A stretch of DNA of 64,000 nt, taken from assembly GCA_023409975.1 (NCBI GenBank), contig JAEYQO010000115.1:1-64000 (forward strand), in the 5' to 3' direction. Origin of the DNA: Bacteroidota bacterium. Its GTDB lineage: Bacteria > Bacteroidota > Bacteroidia > Chitinophagales > Chitinophagaceae. The position numbers were made by a program, and so were the translations under genes. The notes under the pieces were generated by a model. The model was not told the DNA's origin and made no database searches. It worked only from the letters and a program-made list of their open reading frames with translations. Positions 18,937 through 27,746 of this stretch are shown in pieces. Numbering within the stretch: position 1 is the first letter of the stretch; each line of letters starts with the position of its first letter.

Positions 18937-20443
18937 TATTCTTTTCATAGTGTCCGGCTTTGAGCTTTGTCAGCAGGTTTGGCACTGCATTTCGCAAAAT
19001 TTCGTCTACTGATCTTGGGGAAAGACTGAAACCGGCTCCAAGCTTTACTGCTTCGGCACGGGTAAAGGTTTTAGGCAGCCTTTCAAAGAATTTCCGTTTT
19101 TGATCTCCACCCTGGAAACTATTGGTTTCCTGTTGGCGTGGCAGGTTATTGAACATAAGAATGCTGTGCTGGAGGTAGATTTCTGCCAATTGAAAGGCGG
19201 TATTGAAATCTATGTCTGTACATTCTACCTGTTCGCCAGCTTCGGCGTTCTCAAACTTTCTGAGGGCTGTAAACAGCATTGCCATTCGATACAGGATCAA
19301 GCCTAATCGTTTTACAATGCTTGCAGCATCCTCACCGGTGAATGTGGTAATGTCATTTAGCCAGGTAGAACATTGCCTATTCAGTTGCTGCCACTGTTCT
19401 TTTGAAAGTGTAACATAGGTTTCACCCAACTGGAGAAACTTTACCATGCTGTACACCTTGTAGGAAAGCTGCTTGAAATGATCGGTAAGGTTGATTTCTG
19501 AAACGTATGGAGAAACATCTTTCCAAAACTGGTCTACTTTAAAAGCATAGAACAGGAAACGACTAAACAAACCATCTTCGGCAGATGCAATCAAACCCGT
19601 AACCTGGCTTGGTGTACCGGAAAGGGCAATAGACAAACAAGGGCTATTCACTTCTGTAAACTCATTGTTGGTCTTCCGGGAACTGGAAAGCCTTTCGTGG
19701 TGAAAGGACTTTCGCAGCATATCGGAGTATGAGCCCCATTCCTGCTTGAATACATTGCCAAGCGTATCGGCTTCGGTTTCGCAAATGATACCTGTCCCTT
19801 CATTCTGTTCGAGATGCCAAAGGATCTTAGCGTAACTGGTGTTGGCTGGAATGTACACGACTTTGAACGGAGGTTTTACCGGAGGTTCCTGGTTTACGGT
19901 CTCACCTTTCTTGCATGTTTTCAGCAGTTGTTTGTAAGCGTTTTCCTCCAAATGAAACTGTGCATCTGCCTCTTTGCTTGCAGTGAGTACCTGACTGTGA
20001 TATTCATCAGCCAATTGCTTTGCAAACTTCAAGGCTCCTTTTCCACTGGCTGCAGGTGCAATAGCAAAAGTGAATAGGTTTGGAAACACTTCCTGTTGTG
20101 CATAGATGCCTTTTACATTTGGAAGGCAACCGCTTCAAATACCTAAAGCTCCTGTAAGAAAAACATCCCGTTCCCTGGCATCTGTAAAGGCTAAGGCTCC
20201 GGTTCTTAGTATCTCCGGCATTTGGTTGTATAAATCTTCGGGGATGGGGGGCGTATTCTTCAGATAATCTTCCGCATCATTTTCTCTTTCGCTTTGCTCA
20301 CGGGATATTGTTGTTTTCAGTGGTGTTTGCGAACCGCCTTTGGCGGTTTGCAAGATTGCAACGTTTGCAAACTCCCCAGCAGCGTGTTGCTCAATGTAGC
20401 TGTGTGTAGCATCATTTCTCCCTTTGTTGCCGTGGGCAACAAA
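18911..20443 (-). pseudogene. DUF3987 primase/helicase-like mobile-element gene, disrupted by a nonsense codon
   Basis: Two adjacent pieces lie in the same frame, split by TGA at 20135-20137. Upstream of the stop the frame reads ERENDAEDYL, then RDVFLTGALGI; downstream it continues SGCLPNVKGIYAQQ and then FTFAIAPAASGKGALKFAKQ, a Walker-A-like segment. One base change (TTA to TGA) would explain the break. The frame stays open up to 20443 without an ATG, so the 5' end, including the usual N-terminal primase/VirE-like part, also seems lost. DUF3987 proteins belong to integrative elements of Bacteroidota. This looks like a decaying remnant of the element that carried the island. A TTG at 20353 is the only evident start for the short upstream piece. 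Confidence 0.75.
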
Positions 20444-20504
20444 TTAGCTGTTTGGGCAACAAGCTGGCAACAAATATACTTCAAAAAGGGCAGTCGGGCA
20501 ACAA
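20423..20504. repeat. GGCAACAA direct repeats with a 9-bp inverted repeat
   Basis: The octamer GGCAACAA occurs four times, beginning at 20435, 20455, 20466 and 20497. The first copy is also one arm of a perfect 9-bp inverted repeat, TTTGTTGCC (20423-20431) and GGCAACAAA (20435-20443), with a 3-base loop. Repeats near the edge of an integrative element and beside a primase-like gene may be binding sites for replication or recombination proteins. This is inference only. Confidence 0.4.
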
Positions 20505-20515
20505 AAAACAACAAA

Positions 20516-20531
20516 ACTTATGAACATAAGT
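20516..20531. repeat. 7-bp inverted repeat near the island edge
   Basis: ACTTATG (20516-20522) and CATAAGT (20525-20531) form a perfect inverted repeat with a 2-base centre, 40 bp from the mnmE 3' end. It could be a recombinase or regulator site of the island, or chance in AT-rich DNA. Confidence 0.3.
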
Positions 20532-20570
20532 AGTTGAAAAACAGACGTATAATTAAGAACAATAGGATAA

Positions 20571-20588
20571 TTACTTCCCAATACAAAA
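20571..20588 (-). other. Candidate attachment site at the mnmE 3' end
   Basis: The last 18 bases of mnmE read TTTTGTATTGGGAAGTAA and encode F-C-I-G-K-stop. This differs at only two bases from the 18-bp attB of the SGI1 island in thdF (mnmE), TTCTGTATTGGTAAGTAA, as I recall it; both differences are synonymous. AT-rich island DNA begins right after it. The similarity is partly forced by the conserved protein end, and no second copy or integrase gene is inside the window, so integration here is inferred. Confidence 0.45.
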
Positions 20589-21959
20589 CTTACTAAAAAT
20601 ATAATCCAGCTTGTCCTCCGGAGTAATCTCTCCGGTAATCTCACCAAGGAAATGAAGGCACCGGCGGATATCCAGCGACAGCAGGTCGCCCGGCAACTGG
20701 CTGTCCATCCCCGACTGAATGTCCTGAATGGATTTCAACACTTCCTGCAATGCTCCAAAATGGCGTGCATTGGTAACGATCGTTCCCTCCTGCGACACGC
20801 CTCCCCCAATAACCTGCTCATAAAGTAACTGCCGCAGTTCCTGAATCTGCTGCTTCTCCCGCGCAGAGATCATCACCAGCCTGTCTGCCCTTAACTCGCT
20901 GAATCGGGCCTCCGCACGCACCCCAAGAGCATCCACTTTGTTCCCCGCTGCAATGTATCGCAGCCCCTGCTGCTCCAGTTCCCTCAATGCCTGACCCACA
21001 GTTTCCGAGGTTTCCTCCGATACGTCAAAAAGGTAAATCACAATATCGGCCGCAGCCATCGCCTTCCGGCTTCGCTCTATACCAATGTTCTCTATCAGAT
21101 CGGTACTATGATCTCTGATCCCTGCTGTATCAATGATCCGGAACATCACTCCATTGATGTTCAGGGTCTCCTCGATCGTGTCGCGGGTAGTGCCCGCAAT
21201 CTCACTGACTATAGCCCGCTCCTCATTCAGCAGCGCATTCAGCAAGGTGCTCTTCCCCGCATTGGGCTTGCCGATGATCGCTACACGTATGCCATTCCGG
21301 ATGGCGTTCCCCAGCCGGAAGGATGCCAGCAATTGCTGCACATGTTCATAGGCACGTTCCAGCAGCTCATACAGCTGGGTCCTGTCGGCAAACTCCACAT
21401 CTTCCTGACTGAAATCCAGCTCCAGTTCTATCAGGGCGCTGAAGCTGATCAGCTCCTCCCGTATCTGCTTCAGGTCCTGACTGAACCCTCCTCTCAACTG
21501 GTGCATCGCCGCCCGGTGAGCAGCCCCCGACTGCGAAGCAATCAGGTCGGCAACAGCTTCAGCCTGCGTAAGGTCCAGCCTTCCGTTCAGCCACGCCCGC
21601 TGGGTAAATTCCCCTGGTTTAGCAATGATAGCACCCTCACGCAAACAGAGGTCGATCACCTGCTGCAGTATATAGGGCGAACCATGACAACTGATCTCTG
21701 TAATGTCTTCGCCAGTATAGCTCCGTGGCCCCCGGTAAAGACTCACCACCACCTCGTCTATCACGACCACCTCGCCGGACGAACGGTCCGTTATTCTTCC
21801 AAAATGTAATGTATGGCTCGCCTGTTCCGCAAGTCGCTTGCCCTGAAATAAAGCGTCAGTGATCTCTATCGCCCGCGGTCCGCTCAAACGGATGACACCA
21901 ATAGCGCCCTCACCCGCAGGTGTCGCAAGTGCAACAATGGTTTCATTCTGAAACTGCAT
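20571..21959 (-). CDS. mnmE: tRNA modification GTPase MnmE
   Basis: 462 residues, the usual length. MnmE works with MnmG to make the carboxymethylaminomethyl/taurinomethyl-type modification at U34 of tRNAs. The N-terminal folate-binding domain starts DTIVALATPAGEGAIGVIRLSG-like (residues 6-27), helical regions flank the G domain with GKPNAGKST (about 231-239), the switch EIAGTTRDT and a DTAGIRD Walker B, and the protein ends in the invariant FCIGK, whose Cys is the catalytic residue. A -7 box lies 5 bp before the ATG. It marks the return to GC-richer chromosomal DNA. Confidence 0.97.
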   Translation of the reverse strand: MQFQNETIVALATPAGEGAIGVIRLSGPRAIEITDALFQGKRLAEQASHTLHFGRITDRSSGEVVVIDEVVVSLYRGPRSYTGEDITEISCHGSPYILQQVIDLCLREGAIIAKPGEFTQRAWLNGRLDLTQAEAVADLIASQSGAAHRAAMHQLRGGFSQDLKQIREELISFSALIELELDFSQEDVEFADRTQLYELLERAYEHVQQLLASFRLGNAIRNGIRVAIIGKPNAGKSTLLNALLNEERAIVSEIAGTTRDTIEETLNINGVMFRIIDTAGIRDHSTDLIENIGIERSRKAMAAADIVIYLFDVSEETSETVGQALRELEQQGLRYIAAGNKVDALGVRAEARFSELRADRLVMISAREKQQIQELRQLLYEQVIGGGVSQEGTIVTNARHFGALQEVLKSIQDIQSGMDSQLPGDLLSLDIRRCLHFLGEITGEITPEDKLDYIFSKFCIGK

Positions 21960-21963
21960 ACAG

Positions 21964-21971
21964 CAAAACTA
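21964..21971 (-). promoter_or_regulatory. -7 promoter box for mnmE
   Basis: TAGTTTTG on the minus strand fits the Bacteroidota -7 consensus TAnnTTTG and lies 4 bases before the mnmE ATG, implying a very short leader. No clear -33 element was seen. Confidence 0.5.
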
Positions 21972-22024
21972 GTCTATCTTATTCAGAGCCTATCCCGCCA
22001 TAAGGGCGCTGACTGACCTCGGAA

Positions 22025-22468
22025 TCAGCGTCTCATCTGGAAGAATTCTTTCACGAGCGACAGGCAGGCTGCTGCCTCTATCCCGTGTATCAACTCGGTT
22101 TTAGGATGGAAGGGATTATTGCTGCCCGCAATTCTGCGGTAGCCGTTTTTCGGGTCCGAAGCACCGTACACGATCCTCCCGATCTTACTCCAGTACATCG
22201 CACCACAACACATCAGACAGGGCTCAAGGGTCACGTATAAGGTTGCCTCAGGCAGGTATTTACTGCCCACCTGGTTAAACGCGGCAGTCAGGGCGATCAT
22301 TTCGGCATGGGCCGTGCTGTCGTTGAGCTGCTCCACCTGATTATGCCCCCTGGCAATGATCCTTTCGTTCCAGGTCACTACCGCACCCACCGGCACCTCA
22401 CCCGCATCAAATGCCAGTCGTGCCTGACGCAGGGCTTCTTTCATAAAATACTGATCATCGAATACCAC
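22025..22468 (-). CDS. tadA: Nucleoside deaminase, TadA-like
   Basis: 147 residues. The zinc deaminase motifs are HAEM (catalytic Glu) and PCLMCCGAMYWS, followed by RIVYGASDPKNGYR. This is the TadA/guanine-deaminase type; TadA converts A34 to inosine in tRNA-Arg(ACG). The start is GTG at 22468, giving VFDDQYFMKEALRQA, which matches family N-termini better than the internal ATG at 22444. It lies between mnmE and dtd, so a tRNA role fits, though guanine deaminase cannot be excluded. Confidence 0.85.
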   Translation of the reverse strand: MVFDDQYFMKEALRQARLAFDAGEVPVGAVVTWNERIIARGHNQVEQLNDSTAHAEMIALTAAFNQVGSKYLPEATLYVTLEPCLMCCGAMYWSKIGRIVYGASDPKNGYRRIAGSNNPFHPKTELIHGIEAAACLSLVKEFFQMRR

Positions 22469-22514
22469 AGTCGCAATTTGAGCCGAAAATACAAAGTTGA
22501 TGCGCCAACAGTTC

Positions 22515-22967
22515 TTACTCTTTATTTCTGGAGTCCATAATAATGGTCACAGGGCCATCGTTCACCAAAGCGAGCTGCATATCAGCGCCAAACACTCCCG
22601 TAGCCACGGGCTTGCCGATGAGCTCCTCTAGTTTCTTCACAAACAGTTCGTATAAGGGAATGGCCTGCTCCGGCCGGGCAGCACGGATGAAGGAAGGTCG
22701 GTTCCCTTTCTTCCAGGAGGCATGTAAGGTGAACTGGCTGATCACCATGATATCGCCGTTGATATCAGCCAGACTCAGGTTCATCAAGCCGCCCGCATCG
22801 TTGAAAACCCTGAGCTGTGCCACTTTTCGACAAAGTAGTTCCACATCTTCGGCTTCGTCCGCCGACTCAATTCCTAAAAGTATCAGAAACCCCGGGCCTA
22901 TAGAAGCTTTAGGCTCGCCATCGATCGTTACTGTTGCCGTTGATACTCGTTGAATTAGGGTGCGCAT
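22515..22967 (-). CDS. dtd: D-aminoacyl-tRNA deacylase
   Basis: 150 residues, standard for DTD. It frees tRNAs from D-amino acids and glycine mischarged on tRNA-Ala. Seen: MRTLIQRVSTATVTIDGE at the start, the active-site SQFTLHA motif (SxQxT type, here VISQFTL) and the NDGPVTI (NxGPVT) motif near the C-terminus. ATG at 22967. It is followed at 46 bp by the tadA-like gene; a -7-like TATTTTCG lies about 20 bp upstream. Confidence 0.95.
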   Translation of the reverse strand: MRTLIQRVSTATVTIDGEPKASIGPGFLILLGIESADEAEDVELLCRKVAQLRVFNDAGGLMNLSLADINGDIMVISQFTLHASWKKGNRPSFIRAARPEQAIPLYELFVKKLEELIGKPVATGVFGADMQLALVNDGPVTIIMDSRNKE

Positions 22968-23017
22968 ATTTCAAGTGGTCAGGTACGAAAATACAAACCA
23001 CTTACTGTATGGACCCT

Positions 23018-23809
23018 TCAACCGACCGTATAATACACACAGGTCGTCAGAAAGTTTCTAACGAAGGGAATCGCCGAAATGAATCCCAACTGGTTGCGGG
23101 GCTTTAAGCCAAACTTGTATTTGTATATAGGATTGATCAGATAATGCTGCCTTGCCAGCACATGCAGTCCGCTCTTCCGGATGATCTTCTCAAACCGCTC
23201 GATCGTGATCTGCGTATCCTTGATCTCCATCAGCTCCTGTACTACACCTTCCGGCTCTCCAGCCCATTCCAGTATTTTCCTGTAAACAGGCTTAGGCAGG
23301 ATATGGTAATACGGCAAAACACTGGTCAGCTTCTTATGACAAACCTGCTGATGACCGCCAAATGGCATGTACCAGGGTGGAAAACCAAAGAAGATCTGTC
23401 CGCCAGGACGAAGGAAGTGTTTTAAATACGGTATGAATTGCTCCTGTTCAGGAATATGTTCAATGGCGTCCTTGAGTAGGATCAGGTCAAAGAATCCCTC
23501 AAATCTCTTGAGGAAGGTCTCTTCATAAATGTTCTGGCAGATAAACTCCGCTTTCCCCGCAGCCACCTCCTCTTTCAGAAATTCATTCGCCAGATCTATC
23601 CGTACCGGATTCAGGTCCACACCCACACAAAAACAACCCAGCTCAGCAAAGGGCACCAATACGCCTCCCTCCCCACATCCGATCTCCAAAACATTCATCC
23701 CCGGTTTGATGGACAAACTGCGACTGATAAAAGGAAGCACATAGTTGCGGGAGTTATCGATCTGTTGCTCCAGGCGTACCCGGTCGTCCTTATGCTGCTT
23801 AAGTGCCAA
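23018..23809 (-). CDS. Class I SAM-dependent methyltransferase
   Basis: 263 residues. The SAM motif is NVLEIGCGEGGVL (about 39-51), followed by GVDLNPVRIDLA and DLILLKDAIEHIPE, a UbiE/Methyltransf_11 type layout. The substrate is unknown. The C-terminal part (KYKFGLKPRNQLGF) resembles lipid- or polysaccharide-related methyltransferases of Bacteroidota. The start appears to be TTG at 23809 because no ATG occurs before the SAM motif. It follows the DAHP synthase gene by only 8 bp, so the two are probably co-transcribed without a clear functional link. Confidence 0.85.
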   Translation of the reverse strand: MALKQHKDDRVRLEQQIDNSRNYVLPFISRSLSIKPGMNVLEIGCGEGGVLVPFAELGCFCVGVDLNPVRIDLANEFLKEEVAAGKAEFICQNIYEETFLKRFEGFFDLILLKDAIEHIPEQEQFIPYLKHFLRPGGQIFFGFPPWYMPFGGHQQVCHKKLTSVLPYYHILPKPVYRKILEWAGEPEGVVQELMEIKDTQITIERFEKIIRKSGLHVLARQHYLINPIYKYKFGLKPRNQLGFISAIPFVRNFLTTCVYYTVG

Positions 23810-23817
23810 AACTGCTA

Positions 23818-24900
23818 TTATTCCGGGTCTAAATTAATCTTTTCAGAATTGTCGAAAACCACCAGTTGTTTTTTAATGCTCTCATCATGAATGAGCTCCC
23901 AAAGCGCCAGAATATACTCCGGGCGCATCTCCAGCATCTTCGCCCTCTCAGTACGGGTGTCAACGATCTCCCGCCAGCGCTCGGGACTGTAAACGGCCAT
24001 GTTACAGTCTTTCTTCACCAGCCCCATCCGCTCACTGAGTTTCATCCTGCGCGCCAGCAGGTCGATGATCTCAGCATCCACACTGTCCATCAGTTGCCGC
24101 AGGTATTCCAGCTCATTGCTCTTGTCCATGTCCGCCGTAAACTGCCTGCGCACCACGAGGCTGCTGATCAGCTCTTTCAGGGCCGCAGGGGTCAATTGCT
24201 GCTCCGCATCGCTCCAGGCCTCCTCGGGCCGGGGGTGGGTCTCCAGCATCAGTCCCTGAAATCCAAGGTCCAGCGCCTTCTGCGCCACAATGGGTACCAG
24301 CCATCTGGCACCGGCAATATGACTGGGGTCACAGATCATGAACATGTCCGGCCGCCGTCTGCGCAGCTCTATCGGAATGATCCAGTTGGGCGGGTTTCTG
24401 TATGAAGAGGACGAATGGTACGAGTAGAAACCCCGATGGATAGCCACCACCTCAGGAATGCCCGCCCGCTCAAAACGCTGCAAGGCACCTTCCCAAAGAT
24501 CAACATCCGGATGAACAGGGTTCTTCACCATCACAGGCACCGGGACACCGGATAGCGCATCTGCCAGTCGCTGCACCTGAAAGGGATTCACCGTGGTTCT
24601 CGCACCAATCCAGAGCACATCCGCCCCATATTGTAATGCCAGCTCCACATGCTCGGTTTCTGCCACCTCCACAGAAAAGGGTAGCCCCGTTTCCTGCTTC
24701 ATCTCTTTGAGCCAGCCCAAAGCCTGTTCTCCATTCCCCTCAAACGATCCTGGCTTGGTTCGTGGTTTCCACACGCCAGCCCTGAATAGGGCTACATCCA
24801 GCGCTCTCAGCTCCCGCCCGGTCTCGAGAACCTGATCACGGGTTTCCGCACTACACGGACCGGCAATGATATACGGACAATGGGATCGGAAGGCTGACAT
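23818..24900 (-). CDS. aroG-pheA: Bifunctional DAHP synthase / chorismate mutase (type II)
   Basis: 360 residues from ATG 24900. The N-terminal two thirds are KdsA-like DAHP synthase (YIIAGPCSAETR, FRAGVWKPRTKPGSFEG, CDPSHIAGAR, LMLETHP), making DAHP from PEP and erythrose 4-phosphate. The last 90 residues are an AroQ chorismate mutase (DSVDAEIIDLLARRMKLSERMG, with the Arg/Lys pocket). This fusion is typical of Bacteroidota. A frame extension to ATG 24930 exists, but the perfect -7 box TATCTTTG at 24906-24913 lies inside it, so 24900 is the better start. It is divergent from the TonB receptor. Confidence 0.93.
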   Translation of the reverse strand: MSAFRSHCPYIIAGPCSAETRDQVLETGRELRALDVALFRAGVWKPRTKPGSFEGNGEQALGWLKEMKQETGLPFSVEVAETEHVELALQYGADVLWIGARTTVNPFQVQRLADALSGVPVPVMVKNPVHPDVDLWEGALQRFERAGIPEVVAIHRGFYSYHSSSSYRNPPNWIIPIELRRRRPDMFMICDPSHIAGARWLVPIVAQKALDLGFQGLMLETHPRPEEAWSDAEQQLTPAALKELISSLVVRRQFTADMDKSNELEYLRQLMDSVDAEIIDLLARRMKLSERMGLVKKDCNMAVYSPERWREIVDTRTERAKMLEMRPEYILALWELIHDESIKKQLVVFDNSEKINLDPE

Positions 24901-24905
24901 GGCGG

Positions 24906-24913
24906 CAAAGATA
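24906..24913 (-). promoter_or_regulatory. -7 promoter box for the DAHP synthase gene
   Basis: TATCTTTG on the minus strand is an exact match to TAnnTTTG and is followed by GCCGCC and the ATG at 24900. It decides the start codon of the aromatic-pathway gene. Confidence 0.6.
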
Positions 24914-24951
24914 GGATGTGTCACGGGCATAGTATTGATGAGGTGTTTTTC

Positions 24952-26991
24952 ATGATGCTTCGTTTCCCGCTCCTATGGCTCCTGTTCCCCATATCCGCTT
25001 TATCACAGGAACTCCCAGAGGATACATTACTCAGCACACAGCTACCGGCGGTAGTGGTCAGCGCCTTCGGTCAGTCCACCGCCCCGGAACGCTCAGCCGC
25101 TCCCATCGCTTCGCTCACCAGTCAGCGCCTCCGCCAGTTCGGACCCGCTCAACTGGTTTCCGCAGTCAATACGCTCCCGGGGATCAGGATGGAGGAACGC
25201 TCCCCCGGCAGCCACCGGTTCAGCATCCGGGGCAGCAATCTGCGTTCCCCCTTCGGTGTCCGGAATGTGAAAGTCTATTATAACGATATCCCTTTCACCA
25301 ATCCGGGCGGACATACCTACCTGAATCATCTTGGCTATTATCATTTTGGTCGTCTGACCGTGATCAAAGGTCCTGCAGGCAGCCGCTATGGCGCAGGAAC
25401 CGGAGGCGTCCTGCTGTTCCACTACCCCTCGCCCGAAGATACCAGTAGCCTCCGTCTGGAGCTCGCAGGCGGCAGTTTCGGTCAGATCCAGGCTTTCGGT
25501 CAGTTAAACCTCGGTGCCATCGGCAAACGCTCCGTACTATCTTACCACCTGCAGAAATCCGAAGGTTATCGTGATCATTCTGCCCTGGAAAGACATACAG
25601 CGGTATGGACTGGTGATTATAAAATGGGCCGGACAGGTAAGTTGAGGATGACGGCCCTCCTGGGTCATCTGGATTATCAAACCCCCGGTGGCCTCACAGC
25701 GGAAGACTATACGCGCAATCCCAAAGCAGCCCGTCCGGGTAATGCCAGCTTCCCCGGCGCCGCAGCAGCTAAGGCTGGTGTGCAGCAAAGTACGGCGCTG
25801 ATCGGGGGCTCGTATACCAGAAACCTGACAACAGATCTGCAGTCAAAAACGGTCCTCTATGGTGCCTACACCCGCTTGCGGAACCCCACGGTTCAGAACC
25901 ACGCCCTGATTCTCGAGCCCAACTTCGGTCTTCGCCAGGTCCTCCAATATCAGAAAGCTGTAGGCAGGGGAAGGCTGCAACTGGATGGGGGACTGGAATG
26001 GCAGAAAGGCTATACCAATGTAAAAGTTAACGACAATCTCGAAGGAGAACCGGGCGACCTGCAGGATCAGTACGATGTGGAGAACAGGCTGTATTCACTT
26101 TTTTTCCAGGCTGCTTACCAGTTACAGGGCTGGCAGGTTCAGGCAGGACTCAGCAGCAATCAGCTTCGGGTGGCTCAGGAAAACTTGTACCGCACGCGCA
26201 CCCGCCTGAAGAAGGACTTTCAAAACAGCATCATCCCGCGTTTCGCTCTACAAAAACAATGGAAACATCTGAATGTCTATGCTAGTGTGTCGGGCGGGTT
26301 TGCACCACCGACTACCGAGGAGATTTTTCCCAGCGGGGGCCAGCACCAACCGGACCTGCAGGCCGAAAACGGTACAAGCTACGACCTCGGTCTTCGTGCC
26401 CGGGCGGGCAGATGGCATTTCGATATCAATGCGTTTTATTTCGCGCTGGAAAACAGCCTCAGCCAGCGACGTACACCGGGCGGCGGTGCCTATTATGTCA
26501 ATGCCGGAAGTGCCGATCAGAAAGGGCTTGAATCGCAGGTAGTGTATGAGCAGCGTATTGACCGTACCTGGATCAGCTACCTTGAATTCAGGGGGTCCCA
26601 TACCTGGCACCAGTTCCGGTATCGGTCCTTCTTGCAGGAGCAGGAAGACTACAGCGGCAACCGGATTCCCGGAGTGCCGGAACACCTGGTAACACTCGGA
26701 CTGCACCTCGGTTTTCCTAAGGGTTTCAGCCTGCAGTCTAACTGGATGTACAGCGATGCCATGCCGTTGGATGATGCTAATACGGTATACGCCGGATCCT
26801 TCCAGCTCCTGCAGTTGCAACTGGGCTGGCAAACCAGCCTGGGGGCCTGGGAACTGAGGGTCTGCGGTGGTGTGGACAATTTGCTGGATGAACAGTACAG
26901 TCTCGGCAATGATGTCAACGCATTCGGTGGTCGCTACTTCAATGCCGCCCCGGGAAGGAATTATTATGTCACGCTCGCTGTAAGCCGATAG
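24952..26991 (+). CDS. TonB-dependent outer-membrane receptor
   Basis: 679 residues from ATG 24952; the frame opens earlier, but this start gives a clean signal peptide (MMLRFPLLWLLFPISALSQ). A plug domain follows (LPAVVVSAFGQ, LVSAVNTLPGIRMEERSPGSHRFSIRG-type text at about 55-85, VIKGPAGSRYGAG), then a long beta-barrel region ending YYVTLAVSR. No CarboxypepD-like N-terminal domain or SusD partner is present, so it is not a SusCD glycan importer. It may import a metal chelate or vitamin; the substrate is unknown. It runs divergently from the DAHP synthase gene. Confidence 0.9.
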   Translation: MMLRFPLLWLLFPISALSQELPEDTLLSTQLPAVVVSAFGQSTAPERSAAPIASLTSQRLRQFGPAQLVSAVNTLPGIRMEERSPGSHRFSIRGSNLRSPFGVRNVKVYYNDIPFTNPGGHTYLNHLGYYHFGRLTVIKGPAGSRYGAGTGGVLLFHYPSPEDTSSLRLELAGGSFGQIQAFGQLNLGAIGKRSVLSYHLQKSEGYRDHSALERHTAVWTGDYKMGRTGKLRMTALLGHLDYQTPGGLTAEDYTRNPKAARPGNASFPGAAAAKAGVQQSTALIGGSYTRNLTTDLQSKTVLYGAYTRLRNPTVQNHALILEPNFGLRQVLQYQKAVGRGRLQLDGGLEWQKGYTNVKVNDNLEGEPGDLQDQYDVENRLYSLFFQAAYQLQGWQVQAGLSSNQLRVAQENLYRTRTRLKKDFQNSIIPRFALQKQWKHLNVYASVSGGFAPPTTEEIFPSGGQHQPDLQAENGTSYDLGLRARAGRWHFDINAFYFALENSLSQRRTPGGGAYYVNAGSADQKGLESQVVYEQRIDRTWISYLEFRGSHTWHQFRYRSFLQEQEDYSGNRIPGVPEHLVTLGLHLGFPKGFSLQSNWMYSDAMPLDDANTVYAGSFQLLQLQLGWQTSLGAWELRVCGGVDNLLDEQYSLGNDVNAFGGRYFNAAPGRNYYVTLAVSR

Positions 26992-27003
26992 GCGCGGTCC
27001 GCG

Positions 27004-27011
27004 TATCTTTG
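27004..27011 (+). promoter_or_regulatory. -7 promoter box for truB
   Basis: TATCTTTG matches TAnnTTTG exactly and lies 6 bases before the truB ATG at 27018, showing that truB starts there and not at the in-frame TTG at 27009, which overlaps the box. Confidence 0.55.
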
Positions 27012-27017
27012 CGGCCA

Positions 27018-27746
27018 ATGAAAGAATTGCCTGGTATTGATCAGCTTAAGGAAGGCGGCGTGCTGCTGATTGATAAACCCTTTAAATGGACCTCCTTCTA
27101 TGCGATCAGCAAAATCCGGAAAATGATCCATGCCAAGATCGGTCATGCCGGCACCCTCGATCCCCTGGCTACCGGCCTGCTCATCTGCTGCACGGGCAAG
27201 TTTACAAAGCGCATCACCGGGTACCAGCAGATGCCGAAGGAGTACACCGGAACAATTACGCTCGGAGCCTGTACCCCCACCTACGATCTGGAGTCAGAAC
27301 CACAGCAACACCAGTCCTATGATCATCTTACGGAACAAGCCATCCTCGACGCCACCAGTCAGTTCACCGGCACCATTCAGCAGGTTCCTCCTATCCACTC
27401 CGCAATAAAGAAAGACGGTAAGAGAGCCTACGAACTGGCCCGGAAGGGGGAAGAGATCATACTCCAACCCCGTACGATCACCATCAGCGAGTTTGAGATC
27501 ACCCGGATCGCCCTTCCGGAGGTGGACTTCCGGGTTCGCTGTAGCACGGGCACCTATATCCGTTCGCTCGCTCATGATTTCGGTGCTGCACTGGGCGTTG
27601 GCGGCTACCTTTCCGCGCTGAGGCGTACAAAGATCGGCCCTTTCAGTGTGGACGATGCGCTGGAGCCGGAACAGTGGAGAAGGCACTGGGGGCTGGCTCC
27701 CAAAAATCCGCCGCCCACTGAAACCACGGGGCTACCAGATCAGTAG
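27018..27746 (+). CDS. truB: tRNA pseudouridine(55) synthase TruB
   Basis: 242 residues. TruB makes pseudouridine 55 in the T-loop of tRNAs. Seen: GVLLIDKPFKWTSF, the catalytic-Asp motif GHAGTLDPLATGLL (Asp near residue 50), KEYTGTITLG, VPPIHSAIKKDGKRAYELAR and CSTGTYIRSLAHDFG. The C-terminal PUA domain is absent or reduced, as in many Bacteroidota. Its last 15 bases overlap, on the opposite strand, the stop of the orphan sorting-domain fragment. Confidence 0.95.
   Translation: MKELPGIDQLKEGGVLLIDKPFKWTSFYAISKIRKMIHAKIGHAGTLDPLATGLLICCTGKFTKRITGYQQMPKEYTGTITLGACTPTYDLESEPQQHQSYDHLTEQAILDATSQFTGTIQQVPPIHSAIKKDGKRAYELARKGEEIILQPRTITISEFEITRIALPEVDFRVRCSTGTYIRSLAHDFGAALGVGGYLSALRRTKIGPFSVDDALEPEQWRRHWGLAPKNPPPTETTGLPDQ

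Noticed and set aside
21108..21809. Plus-strand open frame of 233 codons opposite mnmE
   Set aside because: Shadow frame of a clear, conserved mnmE; no domain signal of its own.
24901..24951. Overlapping divergent starts of the DAHP synthase and TonB receptor genes
   Set aside because: The promoter box at 24906-24913 and the signal peptide from 24952 show that both genes start inside their longest frames, so they do not overlap.
26248..27018. Minus-strand open frame of 256 codons opposite the TonB receptor
   Set aside because: Shadow frame in GC-rich DNA; the plus strand encodes a recognisable receptor barrel.
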